DNA from: Pontiella desulfatans
GTDB taxonomy: Bacteria; Verrucomicrobiota; Kiritimatiellia; Kiritimatiellales; Pontiellaceae
Direction: 5' to 3'
DNA: 64,000 nucleotides
Assembly: GCF_900890425.1 (NCBI RefSeq)
Contig: NZ_CAAHFG010000001.1
Location: forward strand, 3,720,001-3,784,000
Shown: in pieces, positions 10,083-18,114 of the stretch
Numbering within the stretch: position 1 is the first letter of the stretch
Layout: each line of letters opens with the position of its first letter
Translations under genes and position numbers: made by a program
The notes under the pieces: generated by a model
What the model was told of the DNA's origin: nothing
The model's database searches: none
What the model saw: only the letters and a program-made list of their open reading frames with translations

Positions 10083-10220
10083 CCCATAGGTGGTGCTGAC
10101 GGAGAGTAAAACCCCGTTTTTGTTAAGGTTTCTGATGTCCGATTCATTTAGTCAATTCCGATTTTTTGTTGAAGGTTAACCATGGTTCCGCGCTTTGTGC
10201 ATATGGCTGTCCCACAGCTC

Positions 10221-11462
10221 TTAGACAAACCCCGGCAGATACGCCTGTTCCGGCGCACCCCGTATGCGGCCGGGCGGTTTGGCTGTCCCATAGGAATCCA
10301 GCAAGGCGGGCAGGTTCCACCGGCGCCAAAGCACCGCGCGCACAACAGTGAACTGCCGCTTGAAGCTGTGCTCCCATCCGTGCATGAACGCGAGGCAGCG
10401 CATCAGCAGGTGGACCAGCAGCCCCATCCAGATCTGCCAGCGCACGGCGTTGGCGCTGTAGCCCAGGAAGTCGGAGAGTTGGAGCGTCTGCTTGATCTCC
10501 TTGAAGAACACCTCGATGTCCCAGCGGCAACGGTAGAGTTCGGCGACCGTCCACGCGCTCCACTCCAGGTGATTGGTGATGAAGGCGATTTCGACATCCT
10601 TGCCGTTAATCTCGACCAGCGCCACGACCCGGCGCAACTCGCACGGATAGGCTTTCTTCGATGCTTCGACCACCATCTCGATGACCTCGTCGCGCAGGAT
10701 GCGCTTGTGCCCGGTGGTTTCGAGGGTGCGCACCACCTTGTACTGCATGTTGTCCTTCGCCCGGCCAACCCACCAGACACCGCGCACCGTCAGCTCGAAA
10801 AGATGCTTGAACTTGTTGTAGGCCTTGTCGAACACGGCGATTTCACCGGGTTTGAGCTCGGCGCACAGGCTTTGGGTCATCGTGCTGTCATGGTGCTTCG
10901 CCGTGTCGATGATGGCGCACCGGGGCAGGAAGCTTTGCAGGTCGAGGCGCAGGTGGCACTTGGCCGCAGCCTTGCGGCGGCGATGCTTCGCCCAGTCCAT
11001 GCAGTTGGCGACGAGCTGGATCGTGGTCGAGTCCAGCGCATGGATCGTCTTGCTGAAGCGCCGGAGGTATCCGCGCCGAACCTTGCCCTTCGCGAAGCCC
11101 GGGACTGTATCCATCAGATGCTTCATCATGCACCAGTAGAGCTCTTCGGCCATGTCCGCGTTGCGGATCTTGTTCGCGTGGCTCAGGTTGTTACGCGACG
11201 GAGGAACCGCGCCGCGGATGGTAGAGAGCGCCGCCGCGTTCATCTGGAGCGCGTCGCACACATCGTTGAGTCCGAGTGCATGGGAGAAGTGGGCGTACAG
11301 CAAAGAAACCACATGGCTCCACGGCGTGTACGTCCGGCTTTGAATGTCCACGCCATGCTTCTGCGCAAGGCTCGACACCATGTGTCCGGGAATCAGATTG
11401 CACAATTGTTTCAAGGTTGTATACCTATGTCCGGCTGGCTTGTGTTTATGTTGTTTTTTCAT
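10221..11462 (-). CDS. IS4-family DDE transposase
   Basis: The protein has 413 residues, full length for the family. An N-terminal DUF4372-like segment (LCNLIPGHMV and FSHALGLNDV) precedes the DDE domain. First Asp: ALDSTTIQL (about residue 143). Second Asp: AVFDKAYNKF (about residue 215). The Glu lies in the IS4 signature Y-x2-R-x3-E-x6-K (YRCRWDIEVFFKEIK, about residue 318). All catalytic residues are present, so the transposase looks active. It is the only gene of the element. The start has GGAGGGT just upstream, folded into a small hairpin. Confidence 0.9.
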   Translation of the reverse strand: MKKQHKHKPAGHRYTTLKQLCNLIPGHMVSSLAQKHGVDIQSRTYTPWSHVVSLLYAHFSHALGLNDVCDALQMNAAALSTIRGAVPPSRNNLSHANKIRNADMAEELYWCMMKHLMDTVPGFAKGKVRRGYLRRFSKTIHALDSTTIQLVANCMDWAKHRRRKAAAKCHLRLDLQSFLPRCAIIDTAKHHDSTMTQSLCAELKPGEIAVFDKAYNKFKHLFELTVRGVWWVGRAKDNMQYKVVRTLETTGHKRILRDEVIEMVVEASKKAYPCELRRVVALVEINGKDVEIAFITNHLEWSAWTVAELYRCRWDIEVFFKEIKQTLQLSDFLGYSANAVRWQIWMGLLVHLLMRCLAFMHGWEHSFKRQFTVVRAVLWRRWNLPALLDSYGTAKPPGRIRGAPEQAYLPGFV

Positions 11463-11480
11463 ACCCTCCGAGTGGAGGAT
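11463..11480 (-). promoter_or_regulatory. hairpin sequestering the transposase ribosome binding site
   Basis: On the minus strand the leader reads CCTCC-ACTC-GGAGG directly before GTATG. The second arm is the Shine-Dalgarno sequence of the transposase. A short stem here would mask the ribosome site and keep translation low, a known way for insertion sequences to limit read-through expression. The pairing is seen; the effect is inferred. Confidence 0.5.
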
Positions 11481-11558
11481 TTCAACGGCACATGCCAGCC
11501 TTTTTTTTCAATATCTATGGGATGACAATGAATTTTTTTCATCAGTCGATCCCTCACA

Positions 11559-13562
11559 CTAACCGCGCAGGCAGCCTTCGACGTTGCCGTAGTCGATGGT
11601 GAAGCTACGACCGTCCTTCAATTCAATCCGAACACCGCAGGGCTGGCCGGACGGAGCCCACGGTAGGATCTCAAATGAACGGATCGGCATTAATTCATCG
11701 TCCGTCCATTCCCCGTCATCCTGACGATGCAGCATTACGGCAATCAGGATTTCCATTCCTCCGTAGCGCTCGGCATCGATGCGCTCGGCATAAATCACAG
11801 TGCTGTCGTCAGCCTCCGCATTTTTGCTATGATGCACAGCGGCGTTCAACCCATCCCATCCATGCACAGCAGTCATCGCAACTTTTCGGCCTTCTATCGA
11901 AGCCCGGATCGTGTTGGAACCCGACGCAACCACCGCGGCTTTCCCATCCAGATGAGGCAGCGCATAATGACCGAGGTGTAGCGTATTACTCAGCGGCATC
12001 CTAATACGATCCACACGGATCACGCCGCCGGGAATAATAATATCGGCCAGATCGATGCGCTCCATGCCTTTGTTGGGCACATAGCCCAACAGCGAGTTTG
12101 AGCCGCCGCCGGCCTTCATGTTGAGCGTGCGGTACATCACGCCGTCTTTAAACTTGCTGAACCCGATGGTGAGCGGCAGGCGATAGCCTTCGGTCAGCCC
12201 GTCGCTGAGCGAGTAGTTGATCGGGTTGCTACCCTCTTCGTTTAGATCCTCGTAGCAGTACTCTGTATTGAAGGAAAGCTGGTTGTAATACGGCATGTGC
12301 TGCGGCACTTTGCCGGTCAGGATTTCGGTTCCGCCGGTGTCGCCGCGGTTGATAACCTGAATGCCGGGGCCTTCGAGCTCGACGATCTCGGTTCGGTCTC
12401 CGAGTTCCGGCCAGAAGCCTTCGTTTTCCTCTGCGGTCCAAAACGGCGAATCAGCGGGCAGTGCAAGCGCCACGAAAATCTTGGCCACCCAGAACGGGCT
12501 GGCGGCGCAGCTGTAGAATTGCACGAGCGGGTCGAATGGACCGTAGTAGCCGAGGCACGGAACCCCGTTTACATACAAATCGTCGCGCGCCATAAACTGC
12601 AGCATATTGGCTGATGCCAAGCGGCGCGCAAAACCGGGGTTCAGCACGCGGTCGTTCATCAGGAAGTGCGCGCCGAGGGCGGCGGAGCTGCCGAAGCGGT
12701 AGATGAGACTGCGGCCCCACATCAGCTGCTTGCCGTCGCGCGAATAGAAGCGAGGCCAGTTGACGATGAATTCGCGGTTGCGTTGCTCAATGACGGCGGC
12801 AAGTTCCGGCTCATGTTCATAGCCGTACCAGCGGCACCAGAGCGGCCCGTAGAAATGGTAGCCCCACGGATTGTAAAAGTCGTAGCATGGGTCGTCGCTA
12901 TACCAGCCATCGCCGGAATACTGCGCCATCAAATGCTGCAGGTGATCTTTCAAAACCAGCTCGTTGACTTCATAGCCGGTTACTTTGAGAAACGTAAGCA
13001 TCAGCACATTGAAAAAGCGCCAGTTGTGGCCGATGGTCTGCCCGTGCCCCCAGTCGGAAAGCAGCGCGGCAACCTGCGCCTTTTCGGCATCGGAATAGCG
13101 CTCCCAAATCTGCTCGCGGCATTGCATCAGCCCGACGGCCAGCGCCCCGCCCTCGACCGTCTGCTGATACTGCATTCTTTCGTACTTTTCGAAAAACTCA
13201 GAGATCGAACCCACATAGCGATCCGACGACGGATCGGACGCCAGCAGAATCTGATGCGCATAATAGTCGCGAAGACGGATTCCGTTGCTCTCGGCCGACG
13301 GGTCTTCGGCGATCACCGGCGCGGCGGCCATAAAGGTGCGCGCAAGCCCCTCAAACTCGGCCGCCTGAAAACGGTGAGGCGGCTCGTCCGCTTGCGGATA
13401 GCAGACCTCCGACTGTTTCGGGATTACAATCGGTTCATCGCTCGAACCGACGTGCCGAAAAACTCCATCGACCAGAAACTTTGCCGCCTGCACCCAGTGC
13501 TCACGCGTCATACCGGTGAAAGGACTGCGCTCGTAGTCAGGATCGGATACTTTAAATGCCAT
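11559..13562 (-). CDS. DUF2264 family protein (alpha/alpha-toroid, probable carbohydrate-active enzyme)
   Basis: The protein has 667 residues and no signal peptide, so it is probably cytoplasmic. The N-terminal half carries the DUF2264 hallmarks: SPFTGMTREHW at the start, then GHNWRFFNVLML, DGWYSDDPCYDFYNPWGYHFYG and GRSLIYRFG, which form a helical toroid as in polysaccharide lyases and unsaturated glycosidases. The C-terminal half is beta-rich. The family has no securely known reaction that I can name. Members occur in sulfated-glycan and pectin loci, so a role on imported oligosaccharides is inferred. Before the IS4 insertion the gene ended 16 bp upstream of the sulfatase start, which implies one operon. 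The start ATG at 13562 lies 9 bases after a TGAGGAAT-type ribosome site. Confidence 0.8.
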   Translation of the reverse strand: MAFKVSDPDYERSPFTGMTREHWVQAAKFLVDGVFRHVGSSDEPIVIPKQSEVCYPQADEPPHRFQAAEFEGLARTFMAAAPVIAEDPSAESNGIRLRDYYAHQILLASDPSSDRYVGSISEFFEKYERMQYQQTVEGGALAVGLMQCREQIWERYSDAEKAQVAALLSDWGHGQTIGHNWRFFNVLMLTFLKVTGYEVNELVLKDHLQHLMAQYSGDGWYSDDPCYDFYNPWGYHFYGPLWCRWYGYEHEPELAAVIEQRNREFIVNWPRFYSRDGKQLMWGRSLIYRFGSSAALGAHFLMNDRVLNPGFARRLASANMLQFMARDDLYVNGVPCLGYYGPFDPLVQFYSCAASPFWVAKIFVALALPADSPFWTAEENEGFWPELGDRTEIVELEGPGIQVINRGDTGGTEILTGKVPQHMPYYNQLSFNTEYCYEDLNEEGSNPINYSLSDGLTEGYRLPLTIGFSKFKDGVMYRTLNMKAGGGSNSLLGYVPNKGMERIDLADIIIPGGVIRVDRIRMPLSNTLHLGHYALPHLDGKAAVVASGSNTIRASIEGRKVAMTAVHGWDGLNAAVHHSKNAEADDSTVIYAERIDAERYGGMEILIAVMLHRQDDGEWTDDELMPIRSFEILPWAPSGQPCGVRIELKDGRSFTIDYGNVEGCLRG

Positions 13563-13669
13563 TATTTTTTATTCCTCAGTTGAATCCGGAAAAGTATGGC
13601 ATTTACTGCATGTTCATCAACAATCCATGTGCGCAATAGAACACCATGGATTGCGCCAAGAAACCAATC

Positions 13670-13851
13670 AACGTTGTGGGACGGGCCTCCCGAGGAACGA
13701 GGGGGCGCGTGGACCGAACCTCGGGCCAGACCTCCGAAACGCGGCCTCTGCTCCGCAGAGAACCGCGTCCTACAACGTGGAACAAGGAAACAACGTCAGT
13801 TAAAATAACCAACGTTGTAGGACGAGCCTCTCGACGAAGTGGAGGGCGCGT
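13670..13851. repeat. three copies of a 40-bp palindromic repeat
   Basis: This spacer of about 300 bp between DUF2264 and the next sulfatase holds no convincing gene. It contains three copies of a roughly 40-bp unit that begins ACGTTGT(A/G)GGACG and ends GCGCGT or CCGCGT, at 13670-13710 (plus), 13739-13778 (minus) and 13812-13851 (plus). Each unit has an internal hairpin (GCCTC...GAGGGC). The alternate orientations and shared sequence suggest a dispersed REP/BIME-like family. Confidence 0.65.
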
Positions 13852-13868
13852 AATCCGCACGAACACCA

Positions 13869-15422
13869 TCAGGCCGGATATTTAATCACCGCGGCCTGCG
13901 TCTTTTCCTGGAACCATGGATCGTTGGCAGTTGCCAGCCACATGCCGAGTTCCGAAACAATGAAGTCGGCATCCGCCTTCGGAAGATCCGAAAGTTTCAG
14001 TTCTTTCATCTGATACGGATCTTTTTCGTTGTCGAAGAGCATCTGCTTACCCTGATGGTCAATCTGGAAGGTATAGCGGTTGGTGCGGACGCCCTTCACG
14101 GTGTCGGCATTATCCATAAACAGTGCTGACTTCGGTTTTTCCGTTTTCGACCAGTCGCGGGTCAAAATCTCGTGCGAAAAGTTTTTGCCTTCAACCGCCT
14201 TTGGGATCTGACTTCCGAGGCCCAGCAGGCCGAGCACGGTCGGCATTACATCCACGGGAGCCAGCATCAGGTCTTCGAGCGTACCGGCGGTTTTTCCTGG
14301 ATACTTGATCATAAACGGAATACAGAACGCTTCTTCATAGATCACGGTTTTTCCAAAACGGTTGTGGCTGCCCATCATTTCGCCATGGTCGGCGGTGAAG
14401 ACCACAATGGTGTTATCGGCCTCGCCCGATTCTTCCAATGCCTGGAAAACGCGTCCGATCTGTTTATCGACACCGGTTACGTTGGCAAAATAGAACGGCA
14501 CACTCAGTTCAGCCCGTTCCTTCGTGGCCTTGTCGGCCTCGGCAACGTTGGGTCGGATCAGAAGATCGCTTACGTTTTGGTCTTTATAAAATTCGCGGTA
14601 AGCCACTTCATCGCAATCGTCTTCAGATGCGTATGGATTATGCGGAGGGTTCGGCGCCCAGATAACAGAAAACGGTTTGGATGCATTACGCTGTCCTGCA
14701 CTGTTCTTCAGATAGTCCACCAGCACATCAGCTTCCAGTTTCGGAGAATAGATTTCCGGACGATACTGCTGCCCGTCGGTTTTACCTTCAATGCGATCCG
14801 GCTCGCTGGAATAAACGCGCGGATCTTTATGATCGTCTTTAACGCACTGGAACCAATAGTCGTTGCCATGCCGACCGCGTCCGGGGGGAATATACGTATC
14901 GTACGGATTCATGTGGTGTCCGCCGGGAGGCTGGGTGGTCCCCATGTAGTGCCCCTTTTCATCGAACAGCGGATCATTCCGCTCCCAGTGCGTCTTGCCC
15001 ACATAGCAGGTATCGTAACCGGAAGAAGCGAGTACATCGGTGAAGCAGTCTATGTCGTGCTTCAGATGTTCATCTCGATCGTGACGGCAGTTATTGGCAA
15101 CCCCGTTCTGAGCCGGATACATGCCCGACATCAGCATGGCCCGATATGGACTGCAGATCGGGCAGGTGCTGACCGCCTGCGTGAATACCACACTCTCTTC
15201 CGCCAGCTTATCCAGAACCGGCGTAACCACCGGATCGGACTGCGTACGCAGACCCTTCTTAAACGCATCGTTCTGCCAGAAGCCCATGGCTTCGCGGCGC
15301 ATCTGGTCGGGAAAAATAAACAGCAGGTTCGGTTGTTTATTGTTCTTCAGCAGGGCACCACTGCTGCAAAGTATCAGCCCGGTGCCCATTCCCATTGTTT
15401 GAATATATTCGCGGCGTTTCAT
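13869..15422 (-). CDS. S1-family sulfatase with Tat-like signal
   Basis: The protein has 517 residues. The N-terminus MKRREYIQTMGMGTGLIL has a twin-arginine pair and hydrophobic core, so export by Tat or Sec is likely. The formylglycine motif is CSPYR within CPICSPYRAMLMSG, fitting C-x-P-x-R. Other sulfatase blocks are FIFPDQMRR (metal site), GKTHWER and FTADHGEMMG. It lies downstream of the HipBST genes and upstream of the palindromic repeats on the same strand as DUF2264, and probably belongs to the glycan locus. Its closest type is the choline-sulfatase/iduronate-sulfatase-like group, but the substrate cannot be read from sequence. Confidence 0.9.
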   Translation of the reverse strand: MKRREYIQTMGMGTGLILCSSGALLKNNKQPNLLFIFPDQMRREAMGFWQNDAFKKGLRTQSDPVVTPVLDKLAEESVVFTQAVSTCPICSPYRAMLMSGMYPAQNGVANNCRHDRDEHLKHDIDCFTDVLASSGYDTCYVGKTHWERNDPLFDEKGHYMGTTQPPGGHHMNPYDTYIPPGRGRHGNDYWFQCVKDDHKDPRVYSSEPDRIEGKTDGQQYRPEIYSPKLEADVLVDYLKNSAGQRNASKPFSVIWAPNPPHNPYASEDDCDEVAYREFYKDQNVSDLLIRPNVAEADKATKERAELSVPFYFANVTGVDKQIGRVFQALEESGEADNTIVVFTADHGEMMGSHNRFGKTVIYEEAFCIPFMIKYPGKTAGTLEDLMLAPVDVMPTVLGLLGLGSQIPKAVEGKNFSHEILTRDWSKTEKPKSALFMDNADTVKGVRTNRYTFQIDHQGKQMLFDNEKDPYQMKELKLSDLPKADADFIVSELGMWLATANDPWFQEKTQAAVIKYPA

Positions 15423-15540
15423 AAATCAGTTCCTTTCAGCATGACTCAATAATCGGAATGTAGCGCAAACCGATACGGCGAACAAATTTGATTATGCGCA
15501 ACAGAGCTGGTGCACCTGACAGGATACCGAACAACAGCAT

Positions 15541-16488
15541 CTATATCCCAAGACGTCCTGCCCTTTCGCAAAGCAGCATCTTGTAGCGTTCCTTCATATT
15601 GGGACTGCAAAATCCCTTTTCCAGGATTTGGAGGGAGGCATCACGGTTCGCCGAAAAACGGTCGAAGGTATTGCCGGTCTGTTTTTCGGTTAGCCGCAAG
15701 GATTCTGCCATGCGTATGAAGTCATTACGTCCTAGATGTTTTTTACGTCCATTGACCGTAAGAGCTGATTCCTCTTCATCCTCTGGCAGCAACAATTGGG
15801 TTGGAACCAAGTCGTAGGCTGGCGACAGATTAACCGTATCTCCCGGCTGATAGAGCAATGAAAAGTTTTTCAGATGCATATCCGAATTACCCGTAAGAAA
15901 ACAAAATACGGAAACCTCAAAAAAGCGGAGAGCGTCAAACAGCGAATTATCGCAATGGCGAAGAACCGCCTTGCCGACCTGCTCCAGGGAGCCTCTATAT
16001 TTTTGCTCAGTCAACCGGTCGGTGAGCTGGCACATATCCTCCATATGAAGTTTGTTTTCCCCATCCCGATCCATACGTTTTGTAATGAAGGCCAACTGCC
16101 CGTCGTCCAGCGAAATCAATCCGCACTCAGCCGTCGCGATACCGAAGCATCCAGCCATGCGCATTGTCACATGTTCGAGCTCCGGCATTTCAGGATATTG
16201 AGCAACCGGCGGCTTAAGTATATAGCCACCCTCCAAACCAACCAGCGTCAACCTCGAATCCTGCCGTCTCCCTCCCCGCTCAAGATGCACCGAGAGCTTG
16301 GGCTGAACGCCAGGAACGGTGACATGCTGCCGAACAATCTCTTCCGCCAGTTCATTGAGTTCCTTCCACGCATAGGGAAAAATTGGAGGCCGATTGGAAC
16401 CAAACAGTTTCTTGCAGCAGGAGCCATGGTAGAGTCCTTCCGCACTCTCCAAAGGTTGGAGACATATGTGACAAGTTGCCTTACTCAT
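15541..16488 (-). CDS. hipT: HipT-type Ser/Thr kinase toxin of a HipBST module
   Basis: The protein has 315 residues from ATG 16488, chosen because GGAGGAAC precedes it; it overlaps the hipS stop by 8 bases. It contains the kinase part of HipA but lacks the N-terminal subdomain, which is encoded separately by the gene upstream. A small Cys cluster opens the protein (CHIC and CCKKLFG). The Gly-rich loop is TVPGVQPK, the catalytic loop is GNSDMHLKN, and the Mg-binding motif is SPAYDLVP. All residues needed for kinase action are visible. In the known E. coli HipT the loop carries two autophosphorylated serines; here those places are Thr and Pro. HipA-type kinases phosphorylate tRNA synthetases; the target here is unknown. 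Confidence 0.85.
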   Translation of the reverse strand: MSKATCHICLQPLESAEGLYHGSCCKKLFGSNRPPIFPYAWKELNELAEEIVRQHVTVPGVQPKLSVHLERGGRRQDSRLTLVGLEGGYILKPPVAQYPEMPELEHVTMRMAGCFGIATAECGLISLDDGQLAFITKRMDRDGENKLHMEDMCQLTDRLTEQKYRGSLEQVGKAVLRHCDNSLFDALRFFEVSVFCFLTGNSDMHLKNFSLLYQPGDTVNLSPAYDLVPTQLLLPEDEEESALTVNGRKKHLGRNDFIRMAESLRLTEKQTGNTFDRFSANRDASLQILEKGFCSPNMKERYKMLLCERAGRLGI

Positions 16489-16810
16489 TTGGTTCCTCCG
16501 TTGGAACAATGGAAACCACGCCAATACAGTCGCGACAGCAGGCCAGCAGTAAACCCATGCGGTCACGCGGATTGAGCTTCCATGTATGTTCAGCGATATC
16601 CAGCAACCAGCCCTCCGGAATCAATCCATCGAAAAACGGAAACAACCGCTTGTCCTCAAAAGATTCCAACTGGAGCGGAAGCGACAAGCTGATGGCCGAC
16701 GCACCCACAAGACCGAGATAATCCGGCGAATAGGAAAACATATAACCGTTGTCCCGCTCTTCCAGTGTTCCAGCCAACCGCCCTTGCATATGAACTTCAG
16801 CCCTCCTCAT
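16481..16810 (-). CDS. hipS: HipS-type antitoxin (HipA N-terminal subdomain as a separate protein)
   Basis: The protein has 109 residues from MRRAEVHMQGRLAGTLEE. That beta-strand opening is the usual start of the HipA N-terminal domain (couple_hipA). Later motifs are ISLSLPL, FPFFDGLIPEGWLL and DCIGVVSIVP, which also fit. The start overlaps the hipB stop by 14 bases and the stop overlaps hipT by 8, so the three genes are translationally coupled. In the E. coli HipBST system the small HipS protein, not HipB, neutralises the kinase; the same role is inferred here. An alternative start at the internal MQGRLAG would shorten it by seven residues but would break the first strand. Confidence 0.8.
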   Translation of the reverse strand: MRRAEVHMQGRLAGTLEERDNGYMFSYSPDYLGLVGASAISLSLPLQLESFEDKRLFPFFDGLIPEGWLLDIAEHTWKLNPRDRMGLLLACCRDCIGVVSIVPTEEPNE

Positions 16811-17021
16811 CTTCCACCTCCATACGGAAAGCAACCGGTTCCATACGATGGCCGAACAACACAAGAACCTGATTCACCTTGTCTAAACGAAGTGATTCCT
16901 TACCCTGCTCCAGATCGCGGACAAAACGCAGCCCAACTCCGGCCCGATCAGCCAAACCTTTCTGAGTCAGCCCTACGGATCGGCGGCGTTCCTTTATAAA
17001 TGTTATCAACGGATCACTCAT
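16797..17021 (-). CDS. hipB: HipB-type HTH repressor of the HipBST module
   Basis: The protein has 74 residues from MSDPLITFIKERRRSVGLTQ. GGGGGAT lies just upstream of ATG 17021, which is preferred over a longer frame. It is an Xre/Cro helix-turn-helix (GLTQKGLADRAGVGLRFVRDLEQGKESL) with the 'y4mF-like' pattern of HipB proteins. It binds DNA and, by analogy, represses its own operon. Three palindromes of the form ACCCG-TT-CGGGT lie directly upstream, the nearest abutting the start codon. The gene is first in the order B-S-T. Confidence 0.88.
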   Translation of the reverse strand: MSDPLITFIKERRRSVGLTQKGLADRAGVGLRFVRDLEQGKESLRLDKVNQVLVLFGHRMEPVAFRMEVEDEEG

Positions 17022-17026
17022 GCTAT

Positions 17027-17122
17027 CCCCCTTCGGGTATAATCTAATTACTAAAGTTATTACTAAACCCGTTCGGGTATAACAACCCATTTCTAAACAA
17101 AAATTAACCCGTTCGGGTATAT
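17027..17122. promoter_or_regulatory. three phased operator palindromes of hipBST
   Basis: The copies are at 17027-17041 (CCCCCTTCGGGTATA, imperfect), 17067-17081 and 17107-17121 (both ACCCGTTCGGGTATA). The repeat starts are exactly 40 bp apart, close to four helical turns, so bound dimers would lie on one face of the DNA. The arms ACCCG/CGGGT are inverted around two bases. E. coli HipB binds a comparable inverted TATCC/GGATA site. Autorepression is inferred. Confidence 0.7.
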
Positions 17123-17241
17123 TATTCATCCAGAAACGCCGCTAACGGGCGTTGAACCATTTTTCCACCCATGAGGATCCCCATCAATGTGGTGATAACT
17201 ATTTAAACCTCGTGTCCTCCCTATCCAGTGGTGAAAATAAA

Positions 17242-17856
17242 ATGACCACACAAGGATTATTAGGTTTCCGATATCGGGAAAAAGACCGACTGGTTTACAA
17301 TCATGCCGACTCCGAGCCGGATTTACTGGGGCTCAGAATACTGCATGAGCTGCGAAACGTAGATGACTGGAACATGGCACGCGAACGTATCAAAAACATC
17401 GTCTCCATTCCGGAGACCCGCAAGCTGGATGAGCATTCCTGTTTGGCGGAAACCGAAGTTAGACGGCATTTTCCGGATCTGGAATACAGAACAACTCCCA
17501 CAGATATGTATCAACTCTATCAACCTTTGCAGGGATCATTGAAACCCTATCTGGATGGGAAGCTGATGTTCATGCCGGACGCATCGGACTTTATCCATGA
17601 CAGCCTTCACTGTGAATGGGCCTACATTGCTAATCTCGACACGGAACTGCTCGAGGTGTGGAAAGGAAATCAGCTTGAACCCGACAGCGAAGACAATCGG
17701 ATGAGCGAAGAAGAAAATCGCTATGGGCGAGAACCAGACCACATGGGCTATTATCCGTGCGCGATGGTTAAAGAATATGACCTTAAAGAACTCCCTAATC
17801 CCGGCCTGTTCCTCACCTACTATTCATTTTCGGGCGACTTGAACCGTTCAATTTAA
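17242..17856 (+). CDS. uncharacterised protein, island-borne
   Basis: The protein has 204 residues from MTTQGLLGFRYREKDRLVYNH. The upstream in-frame ATG at 17152 overlaps the hipB promoter side and is less likely. The opening M-T-x-G-L-x-G-F plus YNHADSEP resembles a widespread phage/cassette-type protein whose N-terminus looks like an Ntn-hydrolase strand, but I do not recognise a named family. The rest is acidic and mixed alpha/beta, ending PGLFLTYYSFSG. No signal or membrane segment is present. It is divergent from hipBST and convergent with a short minus-strand ORF. Confidence 0.55.
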   Translation: MTTQGLLGFRYREKDRLVYNHADSEPDLLGLRILHELRNVDDWNMARERIKNIVSIPETRKLDEHSCLAETEVRRHFPDLEYRTTPTDMYQLYQPLQGSLKPYLDGKLMFMPDASDFIHDSLHCEWAYIANLDTELLEVWKGNQLEPDSEDNRMSEEENRYGREPDHMGYYPCAMVKEYDLKELPNPGLFLTYYSFSGDLNRSI

Positions 17857-18005
17857 AGGGTGTTGACATCCAGCCGGGACAATCTTCCTCGTAAATATTC
17901 GATCTCTTTCTGAATTTCTTTATGGATCCATGAGTCTGGGTTGCAACATGTCAGCTCCAGCTGTTTGCAATCCAGCAGCAGTTCCAAACTTTCCTTTCGC
18001 GCCAT
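17853..18005 (-). CDS. possible small helical protein (50 aa)
   Basis: A minus-strand frame runs MARKESLELLLDCKQLELTC, then a segment ending HKEIQKEIEYLRGRLSRLDV. The amphipathic, charged, helical composition looks protein-like rather than random, and the stop overlaps that of the convergent gene. No clear ribosome site and no known family. The remaining space to 18.1 kb shows nothing else. Confidence 0.3.
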   Translation of the reverse strand: MARKESLELLLDCKQLELTCCNPDSWIHKEIQKEIEYLRGRLSRLDVNTL

Positions 18006-18114
18006 GGAAAACTGTTTTCTATTACTGTTTATATACCTATCGTCCGAATAGGTAGGAAAGGGATATTTTTTGCAAGGACGGGATAATTCAAGCGGTTATT
18101 TATCCCACAATCAT

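Larger units (their letters stand above)
10076..11530 (-). mobile_element. complete IS4-family insertion sequence, 1455 bp
   Basis: The ends are imperfect inverted repeats: left CATTCATCCCATAG, right (read inward) CATTGTCATCCCATAG, differing by a 2-bp insertion. The element is bracketed by perfect 11-bp direct repeats and carries a single transposase gene on the minus strand. Joining the two flanks restores an ATG AAA AAA ATT start for the sulfatase 16 bp downstream of the DUF2264 stop, with GTGAGGGA as ribosome site. The element therefore split a two-gene operon at the start codon. Confidence 0.88.

Noticed and set aside
11727-13583. Plus-strand frames of up to 305 codons opposite DUF2264
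   Set aside because: They are antisense to a well-supported DUF2264 gene and show no motif.
13603-13869. 88-codon minus-strand frame between DUF2264 and the sulfatase
   Set aside because: It is formed by the three repeat copies (REARPTTL occurs repeatedly) and has no protein-like character.
17027-17122. Short CRISPR-like array (three repeats, equal spacing)
   Set aside because: The repeats are only about 15 bp, spacers about 25 bp, there are no cas genes, and the repeats are palindromic operators before an HTH gene.
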